Shown here: piece by piece, positions 48,026-57,450 of the stretch
Layout: each line of letters begins with the position of its first letter
Position numbering within the stretch: the stretch's first letter is position 1
Assembly: GCF_002080415.1 (NCBI RefSeq)
Contig: NZ_CP020474.1
Location: 1,420,001 to 1,484,000 of the forward strand
DNA length: 64,000 nt
Reading direction: 5' to 3'
Origin: Roseovarius mucosus
GTDB lineage: Bacteria; Pseudomonadota; Alphaproteobacteria; Rhodobacterales; Rhodobacteraceae
The notes under the pieces: model-generated
The model's input: only the letters and a program-made list of their open reading frames with translations
What the model was told of the DNA's origin: nothing
Databases searched by the model: none
Translations under genes and position numbers: made by a program

Positions 48026-49543
48026 TCACGCCGGCGCAAAAAGCCCCGCATACTCTGCCCTAAGTATGTTTTTCTGCACCTTGCCCATGGTGTTGCGCGG
48101 CAACTCCTCCAGCACGATCAGCTTGCGAGGATGCTTGAAGCGCGCAAGGCTCTTGGCCGCCGCCCCGGCAATCGCGTCAATATCCACCACAGCCCCTTTT
48201 TGCGGCACCAAAAAGCCCACCACCGTTTCGCCGAAATCCGGATGCGGAACCCCCACCACGGCGCTTTCCAGCACGCCGGGCTGGTCATCCAGCAACAACT
48301 CGATCTCTTTAGGGTAAATGTTGTAGCCGCCTGAAATGATCAGATCCTTGTTGCGCCCGACGATCTGCACATATCCCTGATCGTCGATCATCCCCAGATC
48401 GCCCGTGATAAAGAAACCATCGGCGCGCAGTTCCTCGGCGGTCTTCTCGGGCATGTTCCAATAGCCCGCAAAGACATTCGGCCCGCGCACCTCGATGATG
48501 CCAATCTCGCCGTGCGGCACCTCTGCCCCCGTCTGTGGATCGGTGATTTTCAACTCAACGCCGGGCAGCGGAAAGCCCACCGTGCCCGCCCGCCGCGCCC
48601 CTTCATAAGGGTTCGAGGTGTTCATATTGGTCTCGGTCATACCATAGCGCTCAAGGATGCGATGCCCCGTGCGCTCTTCAAAGGCCACATGGGTTTCCGC
48701 CAAAAGAGGCGCAGAGCCAGAGGTAAAGAGCCGCATATGCGCGACCAGCGCGCTTGTGAAACGCGGATCATCCAGAAGGCGCGTGTAGAATGTGGGCACG
48801 CCCATCATCGAGGTCGCGCGCGGCAGTTGCGCAATCACCTGATCCTGATCGAACTTCGGCAAGAATATCATCGACCCTCCCGCCAAGAGGATAATGTTGG
48901 TCGCCACAAACAGGCCATGGGTGTGAAAAATCGGCAGCGCGTGCAAGAGCACGTCGTCAGAACTGAACCGCCAATAGTCCACCAGCACCTCGGCATTGGA
49001 CAGCAGATTGCGCTGTGTCAGCATCGCACCCTTGGAACGACCGGTAGTGCCCGAGGTATAAAGAAATGCCGCCAGATCATCCGGCTCGCGCGGGGCGGTC
49101 TCGAAACTCTCGTTCAGGCCCTCTGCCGCCTCCGGCAATGTGCCCGTGCCATCGCCATTGAGCGTCATCAGCACCGCCCCGGCACGATCCGCAACCCCCT
49201 GCAACGCCCCGGCCTTGGCCCCGTCGCACAACAAGACCTTGGCCCCGCTATCACCCACGAAATAGCCCAGTTCATCGCCGGTATAGCCCGTGTTGAGCGG
49301 CAAGAACACGATGCCCGCCTGCACGCAGGCAGCATAGACCGCAAGCGCCTCCGGCGATTTCTCGACCTGCGCCGCCAACCGGTCGCCGGGCACCAATCCG
49401 GCACCGCGCAACGCATGGGCATAGCGCGCCGTCATCCGCAGGAATGCATCATAACTGACCACCGCGCCATTCGCCAAATGCAGGAAAGGCGCAGTTTGCC
49501 CGGCATGACGCCCGAACAGATTATCATAGAGGGGATTGGCCAT
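48026..49543 (-). CDS. matB: Malonyl-CoA synthetase MatB
   Basis: A 505-residue acyl-adenylate-forming enzyme that makes malonyl-CoA from malonate, CoA and ATP. The AMP-binding motif is LYTSGTTGRSKGAMLT near residue 165, followed by RYGMTETNM, GDLGMIDDQGYVQIVGR and the C-terminal Lys in NTMGKVQKN. Malonate specificity is supported by its position after matA and a TRAP system. It starts 12 bases after the matA stop and is the last gene of the operon. Confidence 0.95.
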   Translation of the reverse strand: MANPLYDNLFGRHAGQTAPFLHLANGAVVSYDAFLRMTARYAHALRGAGLVPGDRLAAQVEKSPEALAVYAACVQAGIVFLPLNTGYTGDELGYFVGDSGAKVLLCDGAKAGALQGVADRAGAVLMTLNGDGTGTLPEAAEGLNESFETAPREPDDLAAFLYTSGTTGRSKGAMLTQRNLLSNAEVLVDYWRFSSDDVLLHALPIFHTHGLFVATNIILLAGGSMIFLPKFDQDQVIAQLPRATSMMGVPTFYTRLLDDPRFTSALVAHMRLFTSGSAPLLAETHVAFEERTGHRILERYGMTETNMNTSNPYEGARRAGTVGFPLPGVELKITDPQTGAEVPHGEIGIIEVRGPNVFAGYWNMPEKTAEELRADGFFITGDLGMIDDQGYVQIVGRNKDLIISGGYNIYPKEIELLLDDQPGVLESAVVGVPHPDFGETVVGFLVPQKGAVVDIDAIAGAAAKSLARFKHPRKLIVLEELPRNTMGKVQKNILRAEYAGLFAPA

Positions 49544-49555
49544 GGCTCTTGTCCT

Positions 49556-50800
49556 TCACTCGGTCTTCTTTGCGGCGATAGCGGCCAGCGCCGTCACCTC
49601 GGCAGAGGCGGCAATCACACCCGCCCCGGCAAATCGTTCATGGTTCTGCGAAATCTGTGCCCGGTCGTAAAGGTAATTCACCATCACGCCGCCCGATTGC
49701 TTTTGCCCATTGGGCGACAGGTCCGCCCCCGCATGAACGGCATGCACCGAGGCCCCGTTGCCCAGATGAAACCGCGCGACCGGATCATAGGGGCCACCGT
49801 CGGGGCGCTTGGCCTTGAGCAGATAATGGGCCGTCACTGCGCGGCGCGTCTCGGCCTCTTCGGGCAGCATTGCGCGGGTCTCGCTTAGCCAGCGGGTCAA
49901 CCCCGGTATCGGCGACAAGGTGACAAAGGTCTTAAGTCCCGGCAATTCCTGCGACAGGTCTGCCACCACCTGCTTGATCAGCGAATTGCCAAAGGAGATT
50001 CCCGCCAACCCCGACTGACAGTTGGAAATCGAATAAAACACCGCCGTATCCGCCTCATGCGCGCCAATTACGGCCCGCTCTTCGGACAGAACGTCGTGGA
50101 TCGCCCCTGGAATCCCCCGGCTCAGCGCCACTTCGACGAAAATCAGCGGTTCGTCGGGCATGGCGGGGTGGAAAAACCCGAAACAGCGGCGATCTTTGGG
50201 GGCCAGCCGCCGACGCAGATCATCCCAACTGTCAATGGCATGCACCGCCTCATAGGCGATGATCTTTTCCAGCACATCGGCGGGCGAGGACCAATTGATC
50301 GGGCGCAGCACCAGAAAGCCGCGATTGAACCAAGAAGAGAACAGATGCTTGAGGTCCAGATCAACCACGGCCAGCGCCGGGTTATCTCGCGCCAACCGCA
50401 AGAGATCGGCCCGCATCGCCACAAGCTGCGCCGTGGCCCCCGGCACCTGATTGAGGCGGCGCGCCAGCTCTTGCCGAGGTGGCTCTGCTGCATCCATGAA
50501 ACCGCGATAACTGTCCCGATCCGGCCCCGCCTCGAACGCATCCAGCGCATTGCGCACACTCTCGGGATCAACGCCCATGCCTTCGGTCAGGAACCGAAAG
50601 AACTCCAGCTTTTCAGCATCGGCCATCCCGGCGTAGCGATCAAGGATCAGCCGCGCCAGCGCCATGCCCGACACTTCGCCGGAACTGCCCAGCAGATCCC
50701 GGCAGAGATCCTCAATGCTGCGGTTCTTGTGATCCGGTTCGGATGCGCCGCGATAGCGCCGCTCAAACACCGTCGCCAGCAGATCGGCCAGAACGCTCAT
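49556..50800 (-). CDS. matA: Malonyl-CoA decarboxylase MatA
   Basis: A 414-residue malonyl-CoA decarboxylase, which converts malonyl-CoA to acetyl-CoA and CO2. The N-terminal helical domain is followed by the acetyltransferase-like catalytic domain, with the active-site features FYSISNCQSGLAGISFGN and, near the C-terminus, DPVARFHLGNGASVHAVH. Its start overlaps the TRAP large permease stop (ATGA), so it is translationally coupled to transport. Together with MatB it carries malonate into central metabolism. Confidence 0.95.
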   Translation of the reverse strand: MSVLADLLATVFERRYRGASEPDHKNRSIEDLCRDLLGSSGEVSGMALARLILDRYAGMADAEKLEFFRFLTEGMGVDPESVRNALDAFEAGPDRDSYRGFMDAAEPPRQELARRLNQVPGATAQLVAMRADLLRLARDNPALAVVDLDLKHLFSSWFNRGFLVLRPINWSSPADVLEKIIAYEAVHAIDSWDDLRRRLAPKDRRCFGFFHPAMPDEPLIFVEVALSRGIPGAIHDVLSEERAVIGAHEADTAVFYSISNCQSGLAGISFGNSLIKQVVADLSQELPGLKTFVTLSPIPGLTRWLSETRAMLPEEAETRRAVTAHYLLKAKRPDGGPYDPVARFHLGNGASVHAVHAGADLSPNGQKQSGGVMVNYLYDRAQISQNHERFAGAGVIAASAEVTALAAIAAKKTE

Positions 50801-52113
50801 CGCATCGTCCCCATGACCAGATCAGGCAACCACGTGGCCAACCCCGGAAAGAGGCACAAGAGAACAATCGCCAGCACCATACACCCAACATAGGGCAAAG
50901 AGCCGACGAGGATCGTCTTGAGCTTGATGTCAGGTGCGATGGAATTGATCACATAGAGGTTCAGGCCAACAGGCGGCGAAATCAGGCCGATTTCCATGTT
51001 GATTGTCAGAATAACCGCAAACCAGATCGGATCGAACCCCGCTGTCGTTATGATGGGCAACAGGATCGGTGCCGCCATCAAGATCACCGCAACCGGCGGA
51101 AGGAAGAAGCCCGCGACCAACAGGAACACATTGACCGCCCCCATCAGCACCCAACGGTTCACATCCAGCGTGCCGATCCATTCGGCGATGGATTGCGTGA
51201 TGAAAAGCGACGACAGCATATAGGAAAACACGCCAGCCGCCCCGATGATGAAGAGGATCATCACGCTCTCTCGCGTGCTGTCACGCAGCACCACCCAAAG
51301 AGCCACAGGTGACCACAGTTTATAGATCACCATAGCGATCACGAGGCACAAGAGCGCGCCCACCGCCGCCGTCTCGGACGGCGTGGCAATGCCCCCATAC
51401 ATGGCATAGAGCACGCCGAGGATGATAAAGAGAAACGGCAGCACACGCGGCAAGATCTCAATCCGCTCGCGCCAGCTATAGCTGCGCCCGGTCAGCAGGT
51501 TCATATCCCCCGACCGCCAAGTCGAATAAAGCGACCATGCCATGAAAAGACCCACCAGCAGCAGGCCCGGAATGACGCCAGCCAGAAACAGCCGTCCAAT
51601 CGAGGTTTCGGTGGCGATGCCATAGACGATCATCGTGACCGAGGGCGGGATCAGAATGCCCAGCGTGCCGCCCGCCGCAATAGAGCCCGCAGCGACCGCA
51701 TCGGGATAGCCCCGCTTGCGCATCTCGGGGATCCCCATCTTGCCGATGGCGGCGCAGGTTGCGGGGCTTGATCCCGACATCGCCGAGAACAGTGCGCAAG
51801 CCCCAAGGTTCGAGATCACGAGACCGCCGGGCACCCGCGTCAGCCACCGCTCCAGCGCCTCATAGAGGTCAGCCCCGGCTCGGGTCGATGCAATCGAGGC
51901 CCCCATGATGATGAACATCGGGATCGACAGAAGGGCAAAGTTGTTGAGCTTGCCAAAGAAGATTTCCGGCAGCAATTCAAGCGAACGCATCCCGTCGAAC
52001 ACGATCAGGAAGCCGCCCGAGACAATCAGCAATCCCAGCGCCACCGACACGCCGGAGAACAGAACCACGATGGTTGCAATCGCAACGATCAGGCCAAGCA
52101 AAAGCGGATCCAT
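50797..52113 (-). CDS. TRAP transporter large permease (DctM type, malonate)
   Basis: A 438-residue DctM-family permease with about twelve membrane helices. The family's transport signatures are seen in the conserved GSIAAGGTLGILIPPSVTMIVYG and the C-terminal NMEIGLISPPVGLNLYV. It moves the ligand delivered by the DctP protein using a sodium gradient. The ATG shares one base with the DctQ stop. Malonate as ligand is inferred from matA/matB in the same operon, as in the Sinorhizobium matPQMAB operon. Confidence 0.93.
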   Translation of the reverse strand: MDPLLLGLIVAIATIVVLFSGVSVALGLLIVSGGFLIVFDGMRSLELLPEIFFGKLNNFALLSIPMFIIMGASIASTRAGADLYEALERWLTRVPGGLVISNLGACALFSAMSGSSPATCAAIGKMGIPEMRKRGYPDAVAAGSIAAGGTLGILIPPSVTMIVYGIATETSIGRLFLAGVIPGLLLVGLFMAWSLYSTWRSGDMNLLTGRSYSWRERIEILPRVLPFLFIILGVLYAMYGGIATPSETAAVGALLCLVIAMVIYKLWSPVALWVVLRDSTRESVMILFIIGAAGVFSYMLSSLFITQSIAEWIGTLDVNRWVLMGAVNVFLLVAGFFLPPVAVILMAAPILLPIITTAGFDPIWFAVILTINMEIGLISPPVGLNLYVINSIAPDIKLKTILVGSLPYVGCMVLAIVLLCLFPGLATWLPDLVMGTMR

Positions 52114-52661
52114 CAGACGTCCTCCAGCCCAAAGGGCGCATCAATATTCAAGAGCAGCGCCACAAGATCGGCGACCAGTTGCAACAAAAAGAGGCCAAGC
52201 CCCACTGGAATGGCGAGATAGGGAATCCACAGGTCAATCCCCCAGACGGTATCTGATGTCCAACCACGCGCCCACGCGACGTGCCAGAATTCATAGCCAT
52301 ACCAAAGCATGACCGCGACGATCACGATGGAAAGGCTGAGCGTCACGACCGCCAGCCCCTTGCGCGCCCGGCGCGGCACCGCAAGTGGGATCAGGTCCAC
52401 GTTCACATGCCCACGCAGGCGCTGCACATAAGACAGGCCTAAAAGCGTGGCGGCGATCATCAGATAGATCACGGCCTCGGTCTGCCAGACCGTCGTGCCG
52501 TTCAACACAAAGCGCACCCAGATCATCTGACAGGTGATGAACACCGACGCGACGATCATCGCCGCCGAGATCCACCCCGCCAGGGTCGAGAGCGCGGCAA
52601 CCGCGCGCAGAAAAGGATTTTGTCCGGTGCGCGCAATCGCACCCGATGCATGGCCGGCCAT
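52113..52661 (-). CDS. TRAP transporter small permease (DctQ type, malonate)
   Basis: A 182-residue DctQ-family protein with four membrane helices (ISAAMIVASVFITCQMIWV, TEAVIYLMIAATLLGLSY, VTLSLSIVIVAVMLWYGYE and the last in VGLGLFLLQLVADLVAL). It stabilises the large permease and contacts the binding protein. One base overlap with DctM downstream; a strong hairpin separates it from the DctP gene upstream, which would lower its level relative to the binding protein. Confidence 0.92.
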   Translation of the reverse strand: MAGHASGAIARTGQNPFLRAVAALSTLAGWISAAMIVASVFITCQMIWVRFVLNGTTVWQTEAVIYLMIAATLLGLSYVQRLRGHVNVDLIPLAVPRRARKGLAVVTLSLSIVIVAVMLWYGYEFWHVAWARGWTSDTVWGIDLWIPYLAIPVGLGLFLLQLVADLVALLLNIDAPFGLEDV

Positions 52662-52694
52662 GGTCTACCTCATGTCAGGGGGGAGTAGGAAGTT

Positions 52695-52723
52695 GGCTGC
52701 CGCGCAGATCAGGCGCGGCAGCC
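52695..52723 (-). terminator. Intercistronic hairpin between dctP and dctQ genes
   Basis: GGCTGCCGCGC and GCGCGGCAGCC form an 11-bp perfect stem with a 7-base loop just after the binding-protein stop (minus strand). No T run follows, so a message stabiliser or processing site fits better than a full terminator. Confidence 0.65.
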
Positions 52724-52731
52724 TGAGCGGA

Positions 52732-53718
52732 TCACTCGACCGCGAACGCCATATCAAGCAGCGCCTGCCCATCGGCCACGCTGGCAACGAATTCCTTATA
52801 GGACGTTTCAGCCGCCAGAGCCCGCCACGCGGCGAAATCCTCTTCGGTCATCGACGCAATCTCGACACCGGCATCCTTGAACACCTGCACCGACGCGGCA
52901 TCTTCTTTCTTGGCCTCTTCAAGATAGAAGGCTTCGGCCTTTTCCGCCGCCGCCATCAGCGCCGCCTGCTGTTCGGCACTCAGACCGTCAAAGGTGGATT
53001 TGTTCATCAAGAGCGGCTGATACATGAACCACAGCGCCACATCCCCCGCAGGCGTGTAGCATTTCACCTGCTCATAGATGCGGAATGACACAAAAGACGA
53101 GGACGAGGTGTTGACCGCATCCAGAACGCCGGTTTGCATCGCATTGTAGATCTCGGAAGAGGCCATCGACGCGATCGACGCGCCCGCACCCGCCAGCATC
53201 TGCTCGAATGCCTTGCCAGCCGCGCGGGTCTGCATGCCCGCAACATCCTCGGGCTTGGTGATGCACTTGCCCGTGCTCGCAAAGCCGCCAGCCAGATAGC
53301 CATGCACCAGAACCATCACGTCATCTTCGGCCATCTTGGCCTCTACGGCCTCCATGAAGGGGCTGTCGGACAGACGCGCGGCGTGATCGTGGTTCTTGAC
53401 CAGACCCGGCATCAGCGTGAGGTTGTAAGCGGGCTGTTGTCCCCCCGCATAGCTGAGCGGCAGCACGGTCATATCAAGCTGACCCCGGCTCAGCGGCGTA
53501 TACTGCTCGCGCGCCTTGAAGAGCGACTCAGAGCCAAAGATCTTGATGTCGAGATCGACACCGGCAGCCGCCACTTCATCGGCTACAATCTGTGCAACCT
53601 TGTGGCGCACGTCATTGTTCGACCACTGATGCGACAGGCGCAGTTCGGTGGCAAAAGCTGCGCTGCTCAGCAGCATCATCCCGGCAGCCGCCGCCGCCGT
53701 GAAAGTCATCTTGTTCAT
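52732..53718 (-). CDS. TRAP transporter substrate-binding protein (DctP type, malonate)
   Basis: A 328-residue periplasmic binding protein with a signal peptide (residues 1-23, ending SSAAFA). Mature start TELRLSHQWSNNDVRHKVAQ and the carboxylate-binding Arg region (MQTRAAGKAFEQMLAG, then SEIYNAMQTGVLDAVNTS) are family-typical. A malonate ligand is inferred from the downstream matA/matB genes. It is first in the operon and divergent from the GntR gene. Confidence 0.93.
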   Translation of the reverse strand: MNKMTFTAAAAAGMMLLSSAAFATELRLSHQWSNNDVRHKVAQIVADEVAAAGVDLDIKIFGSESLFKAREQYTPLSRGQLDMTVLPLSYAGGQQPAYNLTLMPGLVKNHDHAARLSDSPFMEAVEAKMAEDDVMVLVHGYLAGGFASTGKCITKPEDVAGMQTRAAGKAFEQMLAGAGASIASMASSEIYNAMQTGVLDAVNTSSSSFVSFRIYEQVKCYTPAGDVALWFMYQPLLMNKSTFDGLSAEQQAALMAAAEKAEAFYLEEAKKEDAASVQVFKDAGVEIASMTEEDFAAWRALAAETSYKEFVASVADGQALLDMAFAVE

Positions 53719-53799
53719 ATCTTCCTCCCATTCTGCCCGAACGTGTGGCCCGGACCGTGTCGGAGAGTGTTTGGTGTTTTGAATTCAGAGTCAAGATTT

Positions 53800-53809
53800 T
53801 TGTATACAA
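53800..53809. promoter_or_regulatory. TTGTATACAA palindrome, probable GntR/FadR-type operator
   Basis: A perfect 10-bp palindrome in the 137-bp region between the divergent GntR and TRAP genes. The form T-x-GT-N-AC-x-A is typical of FadR-subfamily operators, so it is the likely site for the adjacent regulator. Confidence 0.65.
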
Positions 53810-53855
53810 GAGTTTCCCACTTGCGCACAAACCCTGCCCTCGCTAGGATTTTTTT

Positions 53856-54512
53856 ATGGAGATACGCCGCGCAGACATGATCGCTGACACGTTGGAAGAA
53901 CTGGTCTTTACCGGCGATTTCAGCGATGGGGATCGGCTGGATGAAATCCGCCTTGCACGTCAATTCAATGTCTCGCGCACCCCGATTCGTGAGGCATTGC
54001 AACGGCTTGTCGCCTCAGGCCTTGCCGTGCAAATCCCGCGTAGGGGGGTTTTCATCCGCCAGCCCGGCCTTGTCGAACTGATGGAAATGTTTGAAACCAT
54101 GGCCGAGATCGAGGGCGTCTGTGGCCGCCTTGCCGCGCATCGCATCTCGGAATCAGCGCTCGCCGATCTTGATACCGCCAATGCCCGCTGCACCGAAGCG
54201 ATCGCCGCCGACGACGCAGATAGCTACTACCGCGAGAATGAGCGGTTTCATCACATGATCTATCGCCACGCAGGCAACGGGTTTCTGGAACAAGAGGCGC
54301 TGCGCCTGCACCGCCGCCTGAAACCGTTTCGCCGGATGCAATTGCGCCTGCGTGGGCGCATGGCGCAATCGATGGCCGAACACGAGGCCGTGGTCACCGC
54401 ACTGCGCGCCGGAGAGGCCGAGCGCGCCGCCACGGTGCTGCGCGGCCATGTCGCCATTCAGGGCGAGAAATTCCATCTTCTCATGGCCAGCCTGCGCCGC
54501 GCAGCGGAATGA
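53856..54512 (+). CDS. GntR (FadR-subfamily) regulator of the malonate operon
   Basis: A 218-residue regulator with an N-terminal winged helix (LDEIRLARQFNVSRTPIREA followed by LQRLVASGLAVQIPRRGVFI) and a C-terminal all-helical FCD domain carrying metal/ligand-site His residues (ENERFHHMIYRHAG, and RGHVAIQGEKFH). It is divergent from the TRAP-matAB operon, the arrangement of GtrA in Sinorhizobium, so malonate or malonyl-CoA responsive repression is likely. The effector is inferred, not seen. Confidence 0.9.
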   Translation: MEIRRADMIADTLEELVFTGDFSDGDRLDEIRLARQFNVSRTPIREALQRLVASGLAVQIPRRGVFIRQPGLVELMEMFETMAEIEGVCGRLAAHRISESALADLDTANARCTEAIAADDADSYYRENERFHHMIYRHAGNGFLEQEALRLHRRLKPFRRMQLRLRGRMAQSMAEHEAVVTALRAGEAERAATVLRGHVAIQGEKFHLLMASLRRAAE

Positions 54513-54559
54513 TTTCGCCCCCGCTGGACAGTGCCCGCGCGCGCCATTAGGTAGGCGGA

Positions 54560-55036
54560 ATGGCCAAGGCAAAGGAAAATCCCAACTACAAGGTAATCGC
54601 CGAGAACCGGCGTGCGCGCTACGACTATGCCATCGAGGACGATCTCGAATGCGGCATAATCCTTGGCGGCTCCGAGGTGAAATCCCTGCGCGTCAACAGC
54701 GCCAATATCGCCGAGAGCTACGCCATGGTGGAAAACGGCGAGCTTTGGCTGGTCAACTCCTATATCGCCCCCTACGAGCAGGCCAAGACCTTTGGCCATG
54801 ACGAAAAGCGGCGGCGCAAATTGCTTGTGTCCAAAAAGGAACTGTCCCGCCTCTGGAGCGAGACCCAACGCAAAGGCATGACCCTTGTGCCGCTCGTGCT
54901 CTATTTCAACCATCGCGGCATGGCCAAGCTCAAGATCGGCATCGCAAAGGGCAAAAAGAACCACGACAAGCGCGAAACCGAGGCCAAGCGCGACTGGGCC
55001 CGGCAAAAACAGCGCCTGCTCAAGGATCACGGCTAG
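54560..55036 (+). CDS. smpB: SsrA-binding protein SmpB
   Basis: A 158-residue SmpB that binds tmRNA and rescues stalled ribosomes. The OB-fold core is intact ([47 protein letters not shown]) and the basic C-terminal tail [20 protein letters not shown], which enters the empty mRNA channel, is complete. The tmRNA gene itself is not in the window. A small membrane-protein gene follows after 16 bases. Confidence 0.97.
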   Translation: MAKAKENPNYKVIAENRRARYDYAIEDDLECGIILGGSEVKSLRVNSANIAESYAMVENGELWLVNSYIAPYEQAKTFGHDEKRRRKLLVSKKELSRLWSETQRKGMTLVPLVLYFNHRGMAKLKIGIAKGKKNHDKRETEAKRDWARQKQRLLKDHG

Positions 55037-55052
55037 GCCGAGGGAGCGCTGG

Positions 55053-55313
55053 ATGGAATTGCTGATCGCGCTTCTGGCTGGGGCAACGGCGGCAATGATC
55101 GCCGCAGGCCTTGGGCTCTCGCCGCGTCTGGGCTGGCTTTTGCAGGCGGGCATGGGCGCGATTGGCGGGGCGGCTGGCGCATATCTCCTGAGCCATGCCC
55201 CGGCCACAGGCAGTGACACGGCCTATCTGATCCGGCTTGTTGCCGTCACCGCCACCGGTGGCATCGTCACCCTATGGGCACTTCGCGCTATCGCCCGCCT
55301 CTTGCGCCGATAA
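55053..55313 (+). CDS. Small membrane protein, unknown function
   Basis: An 86-residue hydrophobic protein with about three membrane segments (LLIALLAGATAAMIAAGLGL, GWLLQAGMGAIGGAAGAYLL and AVTATGGIVTLWALRAIARL) and an Arg-rich C-terminus. AGGGAG precedes the ATG with good spacing. No family is recognised. It is on the same strand as smpB and 80 bases before sseA. Confidence 0.7.
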   Translation: MELLIALLAGATAAMIAAGLGLSPRLGWLLQAGMGAIGGAAGAYLLSHAPATGSDTAYLIRLVAVTATGGIVTLWALRAIARLLRR

Positions 55314-55393
55314 CCACACCGGCGCTGCATAGTCTTGCCCTTTTTCCCTTCAGACTGTAGGCAGAAAGCGTTTGAACCGGGGGGCAAATCGCC

Positions 55394-56245
55394 ATGGACG
55401 ATCCGAAAACGCTTGTTTCCACCGATTGGCTGGCGGCCCATCTCAAGGACCCCGACCTGCGCATTCTTGACGGCACCATGTTCATGGCCGCCGAAGGGCG
55501 CAGTGGACGCGCGGAATATGAGGCGGCGCATATTCCCGGCGCGCGGTTCTTTGACATCGACGACATCAGCGATGCGCGCTCGGAACTCCCGCATATGGCC
55601 CCGCCGGTTGAAAAATTCATGTCCAAACTGCGCGCCATGGGCGTGGGTGACGGGCATCAGGTGGTGGTCTATGACGCCAAGGGGCTATTTTCTGCGGCCC
55701 GCGTCTGGTGGCTTTTCCGGCTGATGGGACAGGACAATATCGCCGTTCTGGATGGCGGTTTCCCGAAATGGCAGGCCGAGGGCCGCGCCATCGAGGACAT
55801 GCCCCCCATCATCCGCGATCGCCACATGACCGTGCGCCGCCAGAACCAGATGGTCAAGGACGTGACCCAAGTCGCGGCAGCCGCCAAACTCGGGGATTAC
55901 GAAATCCTTGATGCCCGCTCTGCCGCCCGCTTTCGTGGCGAAGCGCCAGAGCCCCGCGCCGGTCTGCGCGCAGGCCACATCCCCGGCTCCAAGAATGTTC
56001 CCTATACGGACCTCTTGAACGCCGACATGACCATGAAAGACGCAGATGCCCTGCGCGCCGTCTTTGCCGCCACCGGGATGGATATGACCAAGCCGGTCAT
56101 CACCTCCTGCGGCTCTGGTGTAACCGCCGCGATTATCAATCTGGCGCTGGAACGGATCGGCAAGACCGACCATGCGCTTTATGACGGGTCCTGGACCGAA
56201 TGGGGCGCCTTCCCCACCCTGCCCGTCGCCACTGGAGAAGTTTGA
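55394..56245 (+). CDS. sseA: 3-mercaptopyruvate sulfurtransferase
   Basis: A 283-residue protein of two tandem rhodanese domains (SseA). The inactive N-terminal domain has LRILDGTMFM and AAHIPGARFFDID; the C-terminal domain carries the catalytic Cys239 in TSCGSGVTA, the loop typical of mercaptopyruvate rather than thiosulfate enzymes. It moves sulfur from 3-mercaptopyruvate to thiols or cyanide. Its stop shares one base with the aminotransferase ATG, so the two enzymes are made together. Confidence 0.95.
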   Translation: MDDPKTLVSTDWLAAHLKDPDLRILDGTMFMAAEGRSGRAEYEAAHIPGARFFDIDDISDARSELPHMAPPVEKFMSKLRAMGVGDGHQVVVYDAKGLFSAARVWWLFRLMGQDNIAVLDGGFPKWQAEGRAIEDMPPIIRDRHMTVRRQNQMVKDVTQVAAAAKLGDYEILDARSAARFRGEAPEPRAGLRAGHIPGSKNVPYTDLLNADMTMKDADALRAVFAATGMDMTKPVITSCGSGVTAAIINLALERIGKTDHALYDGSWTEWGAFPTLPVATGEV

Positions 56246-57429
56246 TGTTTGACGCCTTGAAAGAAAAACCCGCTGACAAGATTCTGGCCCTTGGTCAGGC
56301 GTTCCGCGAAGACCCGCGCGAGACCAAGATCGACCTTGGCGTCGGTGTCTACAAAACCCCCGAGGGCGTGACCCCGGTCATGCGCGCGGTCAAGGCTGCG
56401 GAAAAACAGCTCTGGGAGGCAGAGACCACCAAGGCCTATACCGCCCTTGCCGGTGAGCCAGCCTTTGCCGATGCGATGATCGCGCTCGTTCTGGGCGATG
56501 CGGTTGCGCGCGATCAGGTGTCGGCGATTGCGACGCCGGGCGGCACCGGTGCCGTGCGGCAGGCGTTTGATCTGGTCAAGATGGCCAACCCCGGGGGGCG
56601 CGTCTTTGTCTCTGATCCGACATGGCCCAACCATCTGAGCATCCTTGCCCATATGGGAATCGAGGTGGTGATGTATCGCTACTTCGACCCCGAAACCGTC
56701 GGCGTCGATTTCACCGGCATGATGGCGGATCTGGACGGGTTGCGCGCAGGGGATGTGGTGCTTTTGCACGGCTGCTGCCACAATCCCACGGGTGCCAATC
56801 TCAACATGACCGAATGGCGGGCGGTGGTGGATCTGCTCAACGCGCGCGGCGCGCTGCCGATGATCGACATCGCCTATCAGGGCTTTGGCGACGGGCTTGA
56901 GGCGGACGCCGCCGCTGTGCGATTCGTGGCGGAAAACTGCCCCGAGATGCTGATCGCCGCCAGCTGCTCCAAGAATTTTGGCATCTACCGCGAGCGCACG
57001 GGCATTCTGATGGCCGTCGCACAGGACAAGAGCCTGCAAAAAGTCACCCAAGGCAACCTCGCCTATCTCAATCGTCAAAACTATTCCTTCCCGCCCGATC
57101 ACGGCGCACGGCTGGTGACGATGGTGCTGACCGATCCCGCCCTGCGCGCCGATTGGCAGTCAGAGCTTGAAGACGTGCGCCTTGGTATGCTCAAGCTGCG
57201 CGAAACGCTGGCGGCAGAGTTGCAGCGCCTCTCTGGCTCGGACCGGTTTGGCTTTGTCGCGCAGCATCGCGGTATGTTCTCGCGCCTTGGTGCGACCCCC
57301 GAACAGGTCGAACGCCTGCGCGCAGAGCACGCGATCTACATGATTGGCGACAGCCGCATCAACATCGCCGGGCTTAACGCCCGCACCGTGCCCATTTTGG
57401 CCAAGGCGATGATCGAGGTGGGCGTCTAA
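56245..57429 (+). CDS. Class I aspartate/aromatic amino-acid aminotransferase
   Basis: A 394-residue PLP aminotransferase of the AspC/TyrB branch. PLP-binding features are visible: HNPTGANL with the cofactor Asn, IDIAYQGFGDG with the Asp that holds the ring nitrogen, and Lys243 in SCSKNFGIYRERTG. The substrate-carboxylate Arg is in SRINIAGLN. AspC-type enzymes transaminate cysteine to 3-mercaptopyruvate, the donor for SseA, and the one-base overlap with sseA makes this role attractive, though not proved. A REP-like hairpin follows the stop. Confidence 0.93.
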   Translation: MFDALKEKPADKILALGQAFREDPRETKIDLGVGVYKTPEGVTPVMRAVKAAEKQLWEAETTKAYTALAGEPAFADAMIALVLGDAVARDQVSAIATPGGTGAVRQAFDLVKMANPGGRVFVSDPTWPNHLSILAHMGIEVVMYRYFDPETVGVDFTGMMADLDGLRAGDVVLLHGCCHNPTGANLNMTEWRAVVDLLNARGALPMIDIAYQGFGDGLEADAAAVRFVAENCPEMLIAASCSKNFGIYRERTGILMAVAQDKSLQKVTQGNLAYLNRQNYSFPPDHGARLVTMVLTDPALRADWQSELEDVRLGMLKLRETLAAELQRLSGSDRFGFVAQHRGMFSRLGATPEQVERLRAEHAIYMIGDSRINIAGLNARTVPILAKAMIEVGV

Positions 57430-57450
57430 AGCGCCCCTCCCATGGGCGTC

